A stretch of 64,000 nucleotides of DNA, from positions 66,462 through 130,461 of the forward strand of contig JACVRA010000230.1 of NCBI GenBank assembly GCA_019828545.1, written 5' to 3'. Shown here piece by piece: positions 45,583 to 56,714 of the stretch. The number at the start of each line of letters is the position of its first letter. The stretch's first letter is position 1. The notes under the pieces are model-generated. The model worked only from the letters and a program-made list of their open reading frames with translations, did not search any database and was not told the DNA's origin. This DNA is from Paracamarosporium sp. OC-R06-R3 (lineage: Eukaryota > Ascomycota > Dothideomycetes > Pleosporales > Didymosphaeriaceae). The position numbers and the translations under genes were made by a program.

Positions 45583-47589
45583 TGTTGCGGGGCGAGGAAG
45601 TGTGTGCTCCTAGAGCGAGTCGATTGTGTGGTTGAGGTGAAAAAAAAAAGGGTGGGCGGACGGTAAACATAAGGTAGGCACGTACCTGCCAAGACCTACC
45701 TTGTGGTGAGTGTGAGAGGAAAGAGCGACCGGGCAAACAAACAAACAACACCTGGGTACAAACGAAGTAAACAAGAGAAAAGATAGTGAAAATCCTGAGT
45801 GTTACACGTTTCGGGAGAAGAGTTGTCTGGCTACATTGTATTCTCCGTAATTCTTTATGTGATATATCGCAATCGTAGCGTGCATGTGCTTGTAAACAAC
45901 AAACTTCGTGTCCCCAACGAAAGATGAAGTACATAAAGTGGCCATAGATTTGAGAGAACATTCCTGGAAAGACTTTTGAGATACACAGTGGCCTTAAGCT
46001 ATAGTGTCGCAAGCCTACACAGCTGCAGCTTCCACAGGTGTAGTCATCGTATGCTACTCTTTGAGGCCTCTCACTCGAAGGTCGAGGATCGGGGTTGGCG
46101 ATCGGATGAACCATCTTGGGGAGGGAGCTTCATACACTCTTCATACACATTCAGTGAGCTAAAACTCCAACATCATTGGTAGAAACCTCCGTCGCCTCTT
46201 ACGATGGTACTATGGCTTCCAGAAAACAGGGGACAGTCGTTGAGTAAACGTTGGCTGAGGGGAATCAGCGTGTCATGGGGGGTAAAACGTACTTCTGAAC
46301 GGTTCACCACGCTGCCGTCTCCGATGGAAAGCGTTCCATCGGACGAGATGCCAATCGCAAGGTGCGCCATACGGATCAGGGCCTACTCAAATTAATTCGT
46401 CACCGTGTGACGTAAAGCATCGAGCATGTCCAAAATGGCTCCCCCGAAAGCCTCAGGGGACTACACGCGGTTTTCCGACACTGAACCTTCTCTTTGTCAC
46501 TGTTGCAGATATGGTAGGCATACAAAGGCTTGGCTTTAGTGAAGACGCCGCATTGTGGCTCCTCATTCTTCATAATTGCTCGCGTCAAGAAGTCCTAAGC
46601 AGCTCGTTGCAACGCTGCACAACCTGGCTCGCAGCTTGAGATCACGTTACCTTACCCTCAAGTACCAAATGTACATGTCTACGGAGGGAAGCCAGTAACT
46701 GTTCACTGGCGTGGAAGCTCTCGTAAACGTAGAGGATTACTTCGGAAGGGGCAAGCACTTGCCTTACAGGCGACGAATATATAATTCATGAGTAATCTCA
46801 ACATTAAACGATAAGATTGCCTACTGTGGTCCAAAAGATACCGCAGTCAGTTATCTCTATGTGTAAGCTACCTACCACGCTCATCGCAACCATGCATTCA
46901 ACTCGCATCCGCAAATCAGTATACAATACACTTTCAGTGAACAATAGCCAACATCCTCTATCACAGATGTTCTTTATAATATTGGTCGCCTCTTTGTCAA
47001 CCAAAGGGTCAACAAAGATGTCGAAATCTCGTTGCTTCACATATACTTCGAGCTCAACATCGAGGAAATTTTGGTTCATAATGGACTTAACTGCCTCCTG
47101 CATTTTCTGGTTGTGTACAGACATGTGATCCTCTTGCCTCCTGATGTGGACGTATTAGAGACTCTGTTCTATGCTATTTGCAAATCGAGACAATATAGAT
47201 GAGCATGTAAATATAAATGTCTGATTACCTTTTATGTCGTAAGCTCTAGCTGCAAAAATCGTACCTACCATCAGTGAAACAACACCTTCAGTTTTGCAAT
47301 CACAACAATCTGCGAATTTGGTATCAAAGTCAAGATCACGAAGGCTCTAAATTAGTAGGGATTGATAGGATCTGTTGTTTGCCCTCTCAAGAAGACCTAG
47401 TAAGATACGCATTTGGAAACTTTCAAACTAATTGCGATAGATGCTCTTCTATTGGTCTCTATGTTCAACTGTCGATATAGATTGTCGCTCATAGAGGCAA
47501 CGGTCAGGAAAACACATAACCTTTCGGCACCTTCGAAAAACAGATCACTGTTCGTTTGGCGTACAGGGAAATGAACACTCCCTTCAGTC
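45583..47589. other. Spacer with one doubtful ORF
   Basis: No gene is firmly supported. A 106-codon ATG frame at 46804-47124 (minus; starts MSVHNQKMQEAVKSIMNQNF) looks protein-like but has no recognisable domain and sits in AT-rich sequence. It may be a relic or one exon of an unseen gene. The frame at 45563-46114 overlaps the BTB gene's 5' end and is probably chance. Confidence 0.4.
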
Positions 47590-48547
47590 TCAGCGAGCTC
47601 TGAAGCTGATGTCACCAGTAAACACACCGACGACAGCCCGGGAGCCATTCTCAGTCCTCACACCCCTAATTTGCTGATCGATTTTCCCCACAACACATGC
47701 CGGCAGGCCCACAAAAGCCTCCGAATCGTCAGATGTTATTATGTCGCTAATTTCTTGACGATTTAGTTTAGATCTCATCTGTGAATAGATGACCCCGCAG
47801 GAAACTTGATCGGCTTCCAGTATTCGTGACTGTTCCTCAACTTCTTGTATAGCTAACATTCGTTGAGCATGTTGAGAGTCTTCTTCATCTGCTGGCTCTT
47901 CTTCTAAATCTTCTTTGCGTGCCTGGGCGTCTTCCTGTTGCTTCTTGGTAAGGTCAAGATGTTCTTGGATTTTCGTTTCGAGGGTTTGCAGCTGTTTCCC
48001 CACGTTGGCGCGATTTATCTCGGATGTTTCCTCAGAGCGGAGCTGGATCATGCTATTCTCAGATGAGTACACATCCATTGAGACGAATTCAGGATATAAC
48101 TCCTTACAGCTGAGTACTTGTGACGGCGAACTGAACCGTGGACTGGCAGGATTGCAGCTGCATTCTGTAGGTCCGTAGTTTTTCTTTATTCCATACACCA
48201 ACTGTGAGACGATCTCTGAGAGAGAGTTTTGTAGTGCTAGAATGCTTCCTCCATTTTGCAAGGTTCTTGCTGAAGTCATTGCAGACATTCCCGCATTTGT
48301 TCACAGCTTCAGCGATGCCTGTGCTCTTTAGATAGTCTTTGGCCACAGTTGCAGTAGTCTCTTCAGAGATCTTTATAGTTTCAAGCGCAGCCAGCGGTTG
48401 CCTAATGTTCGCTAGGGTGGTCGCGACATCCGCTACTACGTCTTGTGCTTCGGTAAGACCACTGACGAGATCCTGGAGCTGTATAATGCTGGTTATGGCA
48501 ACGCCAGTAATTCCAATAGCACCAGCTGTGATACTGAAAGGGTCCAT
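47590..48547 (-). CDS. Stand-alone fungal N-terminal (Helo-like/azaphilone-L) domain protein
   Basis: Two exons (48547-48108, 48052-47590) with a 55-bp GT-AG intron give 300 residues. The start MDPFSITAGAIGITGVAITS is the diagnostic opening of the fungal N-terminal domain that also caps many NLR-like STAND proteins. A helical region follows (QDLVSGLTEAQDVVADVATT; CGNVCNDFSKNLAKW). The centre is a coiled coil (QTLETKIQEHLDLTKKQQED and an acidic run EEEPADEEDSQ). The C-terminus ends SRAVVGVFTGDISFRAR, a closing motif I associate with the stand-alone members, so the protein is complete without a nucleotide-binding core. The role is unproven. Signalling in heterokaryon incompatibility or cell death is the family-level guess. 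Confidence 0.88.
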
Positions 48548-50441
48548 GGGATGTTTAATTCCGTAATACTAAATTCGTGTAGTATCGTTTTCGCAAGTAT
48601 GCAAATTGAAAGCGGTTGTTTTATATAGTTATCCTGAGCGCGAAAAAAGGCTATATCTTTCTCAGGGACCTTGGCTAATACAGCTTGTTAGGGACTTGGT
48701 TTCCTCGGTGCCTTGAGAGGATCTCAGCTGAGTCCGTAATACGAGGTTGCCAAGAACGCGGGGTCGCGAGGCGGAGCATGGGCTTCGACCAGGGGGCAGG
48801 CACAATAATGACATACAAGCAGTGCGATACCCTATTACGCAATTGAAGTGTATTTTTGAGCTATCTCTATGAATAAGATCTTTTGTATCGCAGAATCTCG
48901 TTGCCTGCAGCTTCGTACACCGGCAGGTGCAATGGTCCCGGCCAACGGATGTTGTAAGTAGCCAGGTAAAGTAAGAACAACAACAAGGCTGTATTGCTAT
49001 CTGCAGAAAAGAGTGTGTAGAGTAAGTGAGTCCGTGAGAAGTCTCCCTGAGAAGGAAAGAGGCGGAATAGTCTTGTTGACTATAGTCCGTGCACTAGGTG
49101 GTGCCTGCCTTATAGAAACTATGTGACGTAGTTACAGATGTTGGAAGAAACAAAATGAATAATAAACGATCAAATCAACTGAAGCTGGTTCAATGGTTGT
49201 CCATTACACTGTGTTTTTGTTTGGATAGAGATAAACTATCGGAGCATGAGATACTTTTGTATACCATGCAGATTTTGTGTGTTCAACTGCTGTTGGGGAT
49301 TACTGAGGGAGAACATTGTCGTAGGTGTAGAAAATCACTTCGTATGTTGGCGGGGCGTCTGACCAAAGTAAAGATTAGAGTGGAGGTTCTTTGGGTCACC
49401 GAAATGAATATATAAATGTTTCTGGTATATATCATCTTTTTTTCTCACCAGTTCTCATCTCCGTATCTATTCCATTCCATGCTCTCCATCCAACTCACAT
49501 TTAGCAATCCACTTCATTCTTTCACAACACTGACACAAACCTAAGCCATAGTTCTTAGCCAAGTTTGTCACTGTGAACGAACTAAACTCAGGCATTTCCT
49601 AAAACAGATAGCCTCTCACCAGCAGCATGGTTACAGGCAGCACCTTATGAAGCCCACCATTACGCATCTTTACAAACACATAGCATATCTCATCAACATG
49701 CCTCGCACTATATACCTTATTGTATACAATTCTCCCCTCTTTCCCGCTCACTGGAGCCTCTGGATGCCACATATCGATAATCGAGATATTGGAAAGCGTA
49801 TCCATGTCATTGGAGATGCACGAAACGGTTTTGACCTTTCCTTTGAGCGGAACTACAATCTCCGTAGTACTTCTCGTAGCCATCATACCTTGGAGCTTGC
49901 GCAAGTTCTAGATTAACATGTGGTTGATGTCAAAGGAGATGGAAGTCTGAGCAACGACTAAATAGCGCATGACTCTCTCGAGCGAGCTGCGCTTCGCATC
50001 CCCGCACCAAGTTGAAGCTTGGTCTCAGCAGCTACTCAGGTTTGCTACCCTTCGTCTTTCGCAGTCATGCTCGGTAATATGTACTAATTACTATGAATAC
50101 AGGGACCAAGGAAAAAAGTTGCAATCACAAATTGTCAGACATGGCTTCGAGAGGTGGTGGCTGCGCTTGTGGAGGATAGGGTCATGGGACAAGCAGCTCT
50201 TGAGCTTGTCGACAATGCTCCCAAAAACTGAGGCAAGAGTGAAGCAAGATGAATTGGGAATCATTACAGCTGCAATGTGAGAAAATGTACCGGTTAGCAT
50301 GTTTTAACGTTTTGTCTCTGGGAACCCCCCCGTACATGTATCATATGTTTCATGTTATTTGTCTCTCGAAAGAACTTATTTGAAAGCTCTTGCGCTATCC
50401 AGGGCCCCTTCCAGGTTTGTCTAACAACCCTCAGGAGTTTC
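48548..50441. other. AT-rich spacer with doubtful ORFs
   Basis: No gene is supported. Frames of 101 codons at 49599-49904 (minus) and 103 codons at 49969-50280 (plus) have no recognisable content. Confidence 0.4.
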
Positions 50442-51450
50442 TCAAACTCCGCGAGCTAGAACGAAATAGTCCCAGTAATCATAGCAATCTTGACGGTCCA
50501 GTATTAAAGGTAGATATCTAGATTCCCATTCTTGGCCAATATGCGAGGTCCATCTAGCCTTACAATACTCCCAATACACTGGATACCACCTTGATTGATG
50601 CCAATCAATGATTGCAATGACACGAGGATTGGGACCAGAGGACAAGATGATGTTGCTTGGGTGTAGGTCAGCGTGCGTGAACATTATAGGGATGTTGTCT
50701 GGGAGAAAGGAGCGGTATGGATGTGGTGATCTATCCTGGACATTCTGGCTTGGACCATATGCAGAGGTGAACCAGTCGTGGAAGTCGGACGCGCTCGAGA
50801 ACGGCCTTGCAGTTTCAGAGCAGCTACTTGTGAAAATGATATCCAACAGAGGTTGCTTGCCAACATGACCTAATCTCAGAGTTAGACAAACATCATGAAA
50901 ACGTTTACTGGTGGACTAGCGTATCACGGCTTTTAAAAGCAACCCCGAGTTCAGTTGCAAAAATTGACTTACCAATGAATGGTGGCGAGAAGTCCAGCTT
51001 GAGGCCACGCCATGCATCGACCATACTATGCAACTGTTGACAAATGGACATCTTTTCTCCTTCATCCATAGTCTCCTAGCCCCTCTCAAGGGTTATGCCG
51101 TCCACTAGCTCCATATAAATGAACATCTGCCCGTCATCCTTGCACCATCCATACACTTCTGGAACAGGCACAATGTTGGAAAGAGTGTTGCGGATAAGTA
51201 AGAGGCATTGGCCCTCTGCAAGTGTCACCTCTGTCCCGTATTTTACCAGTACGCCAATATCGGGAAAAGGCACAGGCGGGGGACGGGTTGTAAGTCTAGC
51301 ACTGGGGTCTGTTGATTGACTCGCAATTTCTCTCACCTCTGTTGGAGATGGAAGCGATACTGGTGCGTTCGGTTTCGTGAAGAATGATGACTTTCGAAAT
51401 ACAACATTCTCGTCGTACGGGAAGGGTCCACACCGGATCCCCTCCTCCAT
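50442..51450 (-). pseudogene. Aminoglycoside-phosphotransferase-like gene with a nonsense codon
   Basis: Exon 1 (51450-50973) and exon 2 (50869-50442) are joined by a 103-bp GT-AG intron and would give about 300 residues. The sequence follows the fungal APH/protein-kinase-like family closely: VLVKYGTEVTLAEGQCLLLI, VPVPEVYGWCKDDGQMFIYM, FIGHVGKQPLLDIIF across the intron, FTHADLHPSNIILS (catalytic Asp), VIAIIDWHQSRWYPVYWEYC (metal-binding DW), and the usual end DYWDYFVLARGV. A TAG at 51076-51078 interrupts the frame after GITLERG, where relatives have a Trp (TGG) in an LEERW-type motif. Everything downstream stays in frame and conserved, so the break is a single substitution and looks recent. 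A truncated product would lack the catalytic half. Confidence 0.8.
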
Positions 51451-52098
51451 GGACACGATAAATCAGAAGATTGGTTTGTTTGTTCGGGGGTCACCAGCTT
51501 TATGATAAGTGTGTTGAAAGAGCAAGCGACAGACTGATTAGCGCAGTTTCTACACCGAAGTCGTCCAATGCGGCTGAATGTCGGATTCTTATACTTCTCT
51601 GATTCTGGACTAAGATCGGTAAGAAATGGCCATCTTCAATTAGTTTTGTTGTCTTGCCTGACGTTGACAATAGTCAAATGAAGGCCGATGGTTGGGAAAG
51701 AGTTCTCCGTTGTGCAGGACGGACCGGCTGACCCATGTTGTCGAGGCAGACTTCCGAAATTGTTCCATGATAAAAGGGAAGCTATGAACGGAGAGCATAT
51801 CTCCCATACTCACGCTACTGTAGTCGACAAGCTAGCAAGAATTTGGCTCTAATTGGCACTTAACGTAAATCTGCTCACTTGCTCTTCATTCTCATCACGT
51901 TGCGTTATCTCTTCAAGACTTCTTTATATGCGCTATCTATGGAATAATCGTTGTTGATATCAATTAAATTCGTTTGAAATCGATTGTCGAATGACTTTTG
52001 AACTTGGACGTTTACATCTCTTCGTATATTCAATATGTTTGGCTCACCGTTTTTTACCTGAACATATCATCCCCATTGCATTCGACACACCAGCACAA
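51451..52098. other. Spacer
   Basis: This holds the upstream region of the phosphotransferase-like gene and the 3' flank of the cupin gene. No gene or repeat is seen. Confidence 0.45.
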
Positions 52099-53275
52099 CT
52101 ACGCCGGCCAAACAACACTCCCCCACTCCCTGCCCTCCCCCCTCAACCTCGCATCCAACGTATCCCTCCCCTGCCCCACATACAAAACCTTCGAATACGC
52201 CGCCTCCCCCCAAAAACTCCACGTCGTATTCGCAGGCACAAACACCACATCCCCAATACTCAGCTTCACCTCTTCCTCGAACCCCTCCACCTTCACACCC
52301 ACCAACCCATCAACGACCTCAAGCGCCGTATGCCCCGGCAGCACGTACTCCTCAGCCTGCGCACCCTGCGCAAGCCGCGAAAGCGTGATCGTGCCCTCCG
52401 TGAAATTCCCATCTGATTGCGTCTCCGTGACGAACGGTTCCACAACAGCATACGAAGCGTTCCCCGCCGTGGAAGACAAAACCTTCGGCCCGAACCCCTT
52501 CGCCACGAAAAAAGGCGACCGACTATCCCTGCCCAAACTATTCACCCCGTCTCTCCACACCGCCACCCCTCCATCGCCACTCGTCCCCCTGGCATCGAAC
52601 TCCATCGGCGGACTGAACTCCAACTGCGCAAACACATCGAACTCCTGCAACTTCGAAATCGTATCCGCGTCGCCTCCCGGACTAGTAAAGTTACCCTGCG
52701 GAAACGGCGCGTACGTCGAGGACGAGTAGTTCGCTGAGGCGAGGAAGTAGAAGAGGGATTCGAAGCCGCCGGGTTGGATGACGCCGACCATTTCGGTGAA
52801 GGGGTCGAGGATCTGGAACGTGTGCGTTGTGTTTTGGGGGACGGCGCCGTAGTCGCCTGGGGTGAAGATGCGGCCGGATGTAGTGTTGTCCTTGGAGGCC
52901 CAGAGGGCGAAGCGGCCGCGGAGGGCGTAGAAGTTTTCGTAGTGGGATTGGTGGATCTGGGTGGGTGAGTGTGAGTTGTGTGTGTACGGGGGAGGAGGAT
53001 GGGGATGCGCTTACGTGGGGAAGGACGCCCAGTTCGCTGCTTGCGGGCGCGGCGGTGCTGATCAGCGTGAATGCATTGTCGGAGGAGGGTCCCGTGACGG
53101 GGAAGCGGTAGACTTGGGAGCCGACGCGGACGCCGTCGAGCGTGTAGGCGCGCACGACGTAGGGACGGACATGGTCGGGTACTGTTGTGACTATGAGGCT
53201 GCTGTTGTCGCGTTTCAAAACGCCTTGCTTAGCAGCGACAGCGCCAACAAGGGTTATGAAGGGAAGAAATAGCAT
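52099..53275 (-). CDS. Secreted quercetin 2,3-dioxygenase-like bicupin
   Basis: Two exons (53275-53015, 52956-52099) with a 58-bp intron give 372 residues. A signal peptide (MLFLPFITLVGAVAA) is followed by VPDHVRPYVV. The metal site of the first cupin is rebuilt exactly at the exon junction: H87-x-H89-x4-E94 (LPHIHQSHYENFYALRGRFA) with H132 (NTTHTFQ) as the fourth ligand. The second cupin keeps its fold (YVLPGHTALEVVDGLVGVKV, LSIGDVVFVPANTTWSFWGE) but lacks an HxH pair, as in fungal quercetinases where only the N-terminal cupin binds copper. Five or more N-x-S/T sites fit a secreted glycoprotein. It probably opens flavonols such as quercetin from plant material. The exact substrate is inferred. 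Confidence 0.9.
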
Positions 53276-54120
53276 CTTTTTTCATATGTTCATAAGGCGA
53301 AGAAGCCGATCGCCAGCTTTTGGAGTGCATCTCACAATTATACGCATCTCGAAATGATCGCCCTGCTCGATTCGGCTCGCAACAGTTTTGACCGAAAGAT
53401 CCCGAGTCCAGGTACCGAAGACGTACGCAACGCGTCAAGCAATCTGGAAGGGAGATCGTGGGTGGGGTCAAGCGTCGAAAAAGTATACTTTACCGGCTGT
53501 GAACCATGTCATTGACGAGGGGTCGGCCCGCTTAACACTAGGGAGCTTCCAACCTCAGCCACGCTTGACATGGGTCGAGGCCGAAGGTTGACTCTAGTCT
53601 GTGTTCATAGATGTTTGACTGAGAGATTACGGATGGTGTGCGGGGTGAAAATGAGGTACTAGGTACAATTCGTAGGCGTGTTGCTAGCCTCATTGTGTTG
53701 CGCGTTCGAGGTCTGTGCGAGTTCCCGGCGATCGGATCTGTGCTCGAGGAAACAAAACTGAAAGGATGTGCCGGATGCTTGACTATAGCTGTCGCTCGCA
53801 CCTCTTTCATTTCCTGATAGTATTCAAATTTGGGGTATACTTTGAAGTATGGCTCATCTATCTCAAGTGACTGGATGATTCGAAACAATATACTACTTCG
53901 AAAGGAACATATCCCATATAGATCCGCCGCATCCGGTTGCGCTCCGTTAGTACAAATGTGCACTACCTCTTCGAGGTTACTGAGTTGATTGAGATGTAAC
54001 CGCCCACTACGCCGATGCTATGCTCCCGGATACCTAACCTTGTGTATGCAAATCGAACACCGGTATCTCAAATTGAGTTCGCGCATATACGCTCGTCTTT
54101 TCAATGTTTCAAGAATTGGG
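53276..54120. other. Spacer
   Basis: This is the promoter of the cupin gene and the 3' flank of the folate gene. A 141-codon frame at 53538-53963 (minus) is unrecognised. Confidence 0.45.
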
Positions 54121-56174
54121 TTACTTCTTGTTACTGTCGAGTTCGTTCCCCCCAGGCCTGAATGTGAATTCGCCCTTCCTCTGGGCAGCCTGGTCTACTA
54201 TTTTGTCCCAACCTGATCCGGTCTTGGTTCTGTCCCTGGGTCTAGACTTGGGCTTGTCCGAGGATCCAGATTTCTCGTTATCCCAGTACTTAGGCTTGTT
54301 CTGCTCGCGAACGTTGGACGCCTTGCTTGTTCTGGAACCTCGTGACTGTATCCTGCGACTATCGCCAACAGATCTAGAGCGTTGTTTCCTTGTGAGCATG
54401 TCCGCTCTTTCCCCAAAGCGAAAGGTTTTGTACGTAGAACGTTCGTTTGTCTGGCCTGTCATAAATCTGGGCGAGTGCTCTTCCGATTGTGACCTGATGT
54501 ACTCAAAGTCTTTGAAGGGTCTTTCTTCCGCAAACGGGGTGCTTGGTTCACTGTTTAAAGTGATAAACTTGTCTTGGTCGAACGACTGCATCTCCTTCTC
54601 CAGCTGCTCAATTTCTATCCGCAGCTTCCTTGCTTCTTCCGATTCGCCCTCTATAGGTGATGACTGCATTGATAGGCGCCTGAAACCGCGTATATTGCTT
54701 TCTTGGATATCATCCTCACTTTCCAGTTGTGCGGACTTTCCGAGGAAAGCTTGCACTCGGTGTTTCTCATCCAAGTCAATTTCGCGTATACTAGGAAAAT
54801 ATCCGTTGCCCTGGAAAGCTTTTCTTCCGACATCATGTTCACGGAAGAAATCGCCAACAAGATACAAGCTGCCCGTTAAGACGACATGTGCAGATCGCGA
54901 AAGATATTTGGCGGCGCACAATGCTCGATACGCGCCACGCTTCGGAACAGCCAAGCCTGTAACACTAGGGCATACTTCCTTTGCGACGCTTAACAACATG
55001 TCGGGGTTCATTGATTTTACCCAGGGCATACCATCCACAGGGCCAAAACTCGTAGTTACGACATTGTCTCCAGGCTTGAGCAGTGTGCCAAGGACTCCAC
55101 GAGGATCTTTTCCTTCTGTCATTGCGAGAACCCACGTAATGGGATAGTTTCCTTGGGCATCTGGGTTGTTGTGTAACCTGCTCGCTGGCCTCCTCCTTAA
55201 TTTCAGGTTTACATAGTCTCTTAGCGTCTCAGCCGCGTCTGTGTTGTGGGCACCATCAACCAAAACCTCCCGTCTCTGACCAAAAACAATAGGGACGAAC
55301 ATTTTTTGTTGACGCCCCGGCAGAGTTTGCTTGTTTTTGATCTTGGATAGCATCTTAACTGCTCTAAGCCCGTCTGTGCTCAAATTAAGGCTTCTGAGCA
55401 CTTCGATATATGCGAGAAATGCTAGAACAGCATTGTCACGTTGAAATGGTAACAGTTCCTCAGCGAACTTGCAGAAGTAGGCTGTGTTGAAAACTTCATG
55501 TCGGAGCTGCTCGGTGTCCGGCAGGATTCGAGGCCCGGCTCCTATCTCTTTTGCATAGTTTTCAATCACCTCGTGCACATTCCGCTCATTCATAGGGTTG
55601 ACGATATACGGGACATTAGGTCGCAGAATGCCAGCTTTGTGCAATGCGATCTCTTCGAGGGTGTTGCCCAAGAAGCCTTGGTGATCGTAGGCAATCTTAG
55701 AGATGACGGAGACAACCTGGTTGTTCAGGATGTTGGTGGAATCGAGCTTACCACCCATGCCCACCTCTATGATACCCACATCGACCTTCTGCTCATTGAA
55801 GAGCATGAAAGCTGTTGCGGTGAGGAGCTCGAATTCCGAGGCATTGATATTCTCCCGCTCATTTAACTTGATAAAGTGGTCTTCGACTCTGCGAAACTCC
55901 TGTTCAGATACTGGTTCGTTATCTATGTTGATGCAGTCCCATCTACTCATTGTTAGAGAACCGTCGAGGATGAACAGAGCACGTGATGAGCATGCCTGTT
56001 GATTATATGAGGCGATGTGAAACGGCCGTTTTTGATCAGTCTACGTGTTAACAGATTGCTCGTGTAGCCGCATATCGAGCCCTTGCCGTTGGTGCCGGCG
56101 ACATGCACGGCCTTCCACGGGAACTGGACATTCTGGAGCAGACGACCAATCCGCTCGAGCCCCGGCTGGATCAT
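54121..56174 (-). CDS. FOL3: Dihydrofolate synthase/folylpolyglutamate synthase-type Mur ligase with long C-terminal tail
   Basis: Exon 1 (56174-55996) and exon 2 (55942-54121) give 666 residues. It follows fungal dihydrofolate synthase: PWKAVHVAGTNGKGS (P-loop 27-33), GRFTSPHIINRWDCI rebuilt across the intron, ASEFELLTATAFMLF, VGIIEVGMGGKLDSTN, KIAYDHQGFLGNTLEEIA, and VDGAHNTDAAETLRDY. The enzyme couples glutamate to dihydropteroate in folate synthesis. The intron (55995-55943, 53 bp) must use a GC donor: no GT works, whereas GC-AG restores HIINRWDC and leaves a good CTAAC branch site. The core ends near residue 450. The remaining 200 residues are a disordered, basic, Ser/Arg-rich tail unlike the usual 430-500-residue enzyme. 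Confidence 0.9.
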
Positions 56175-56714
56175 GGGCACGAGTTTCGAACAGCTAGGAC
56201 GGCATGTATGCTTGCTGGCAGTCGTGGTGTGTTTTGAATGTTTTGAAACGAAGAGTCACAGCGTCCTGCAGATGATGGTGAGTCGATGGTTTCGCTGGAC
56301 GAGGATCAAAGATGAGCTCCGGGTCTAACCGAAGGCGGGGGCTTGGCATGTTCGGTGGTGCCCTCGGCCCCCCGTGGCCCATGTGTCTAGCAGCGAGCAT
56401 CAAACCACAGCATACACCAAACAACACAGTGCGCCGCCCAGGACGAGCATCCACCCTCACGTTCGAGTGCGCTGTCCTGTCTTCCTGGGCCACGGCCGAC
56501 CCGCGGCGAGCTACATAGCCGGCGTGCGCGCACACTGCGCCGTTGCATTCCTCCCCATCTCCTCAGCCTCACTGTTTAGGCAGGGTCCTCTCGCTTCGCG
56601 CTTGCCTCCCCCGACTTCACTCCTCAGGCATCTCGCAGAGTCGCCACATCAACAGCAACATCTCCCCTCATCGCCCGACGACCGCCTCTCCCCTCCTCTG
56701 TTGTCCTGCAAGCA
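56175..56714. promoter_or_regulatory. Bidirectional promoter region
   Basis: 540 bp separate the divergent starts of the folate gene (56174) and the conserved fungal gene (56715). The plus-strand side is C-rich before the ATG. No specific factor sites are claimed. Confidence 0.5.

Noticed and set aside
45563..46114. 183-codon minus-strand frame
   Set aside because: It overlaps the first exon of the BTB gene in another frame and has no domain.
54104..55147. 347-codon open frame on the plus strand
   Set aside because: It lies wholly antisense to the folate gene, whose sequence is conserved, and its own product (Ser/Leu-rich) has no recognisable content.
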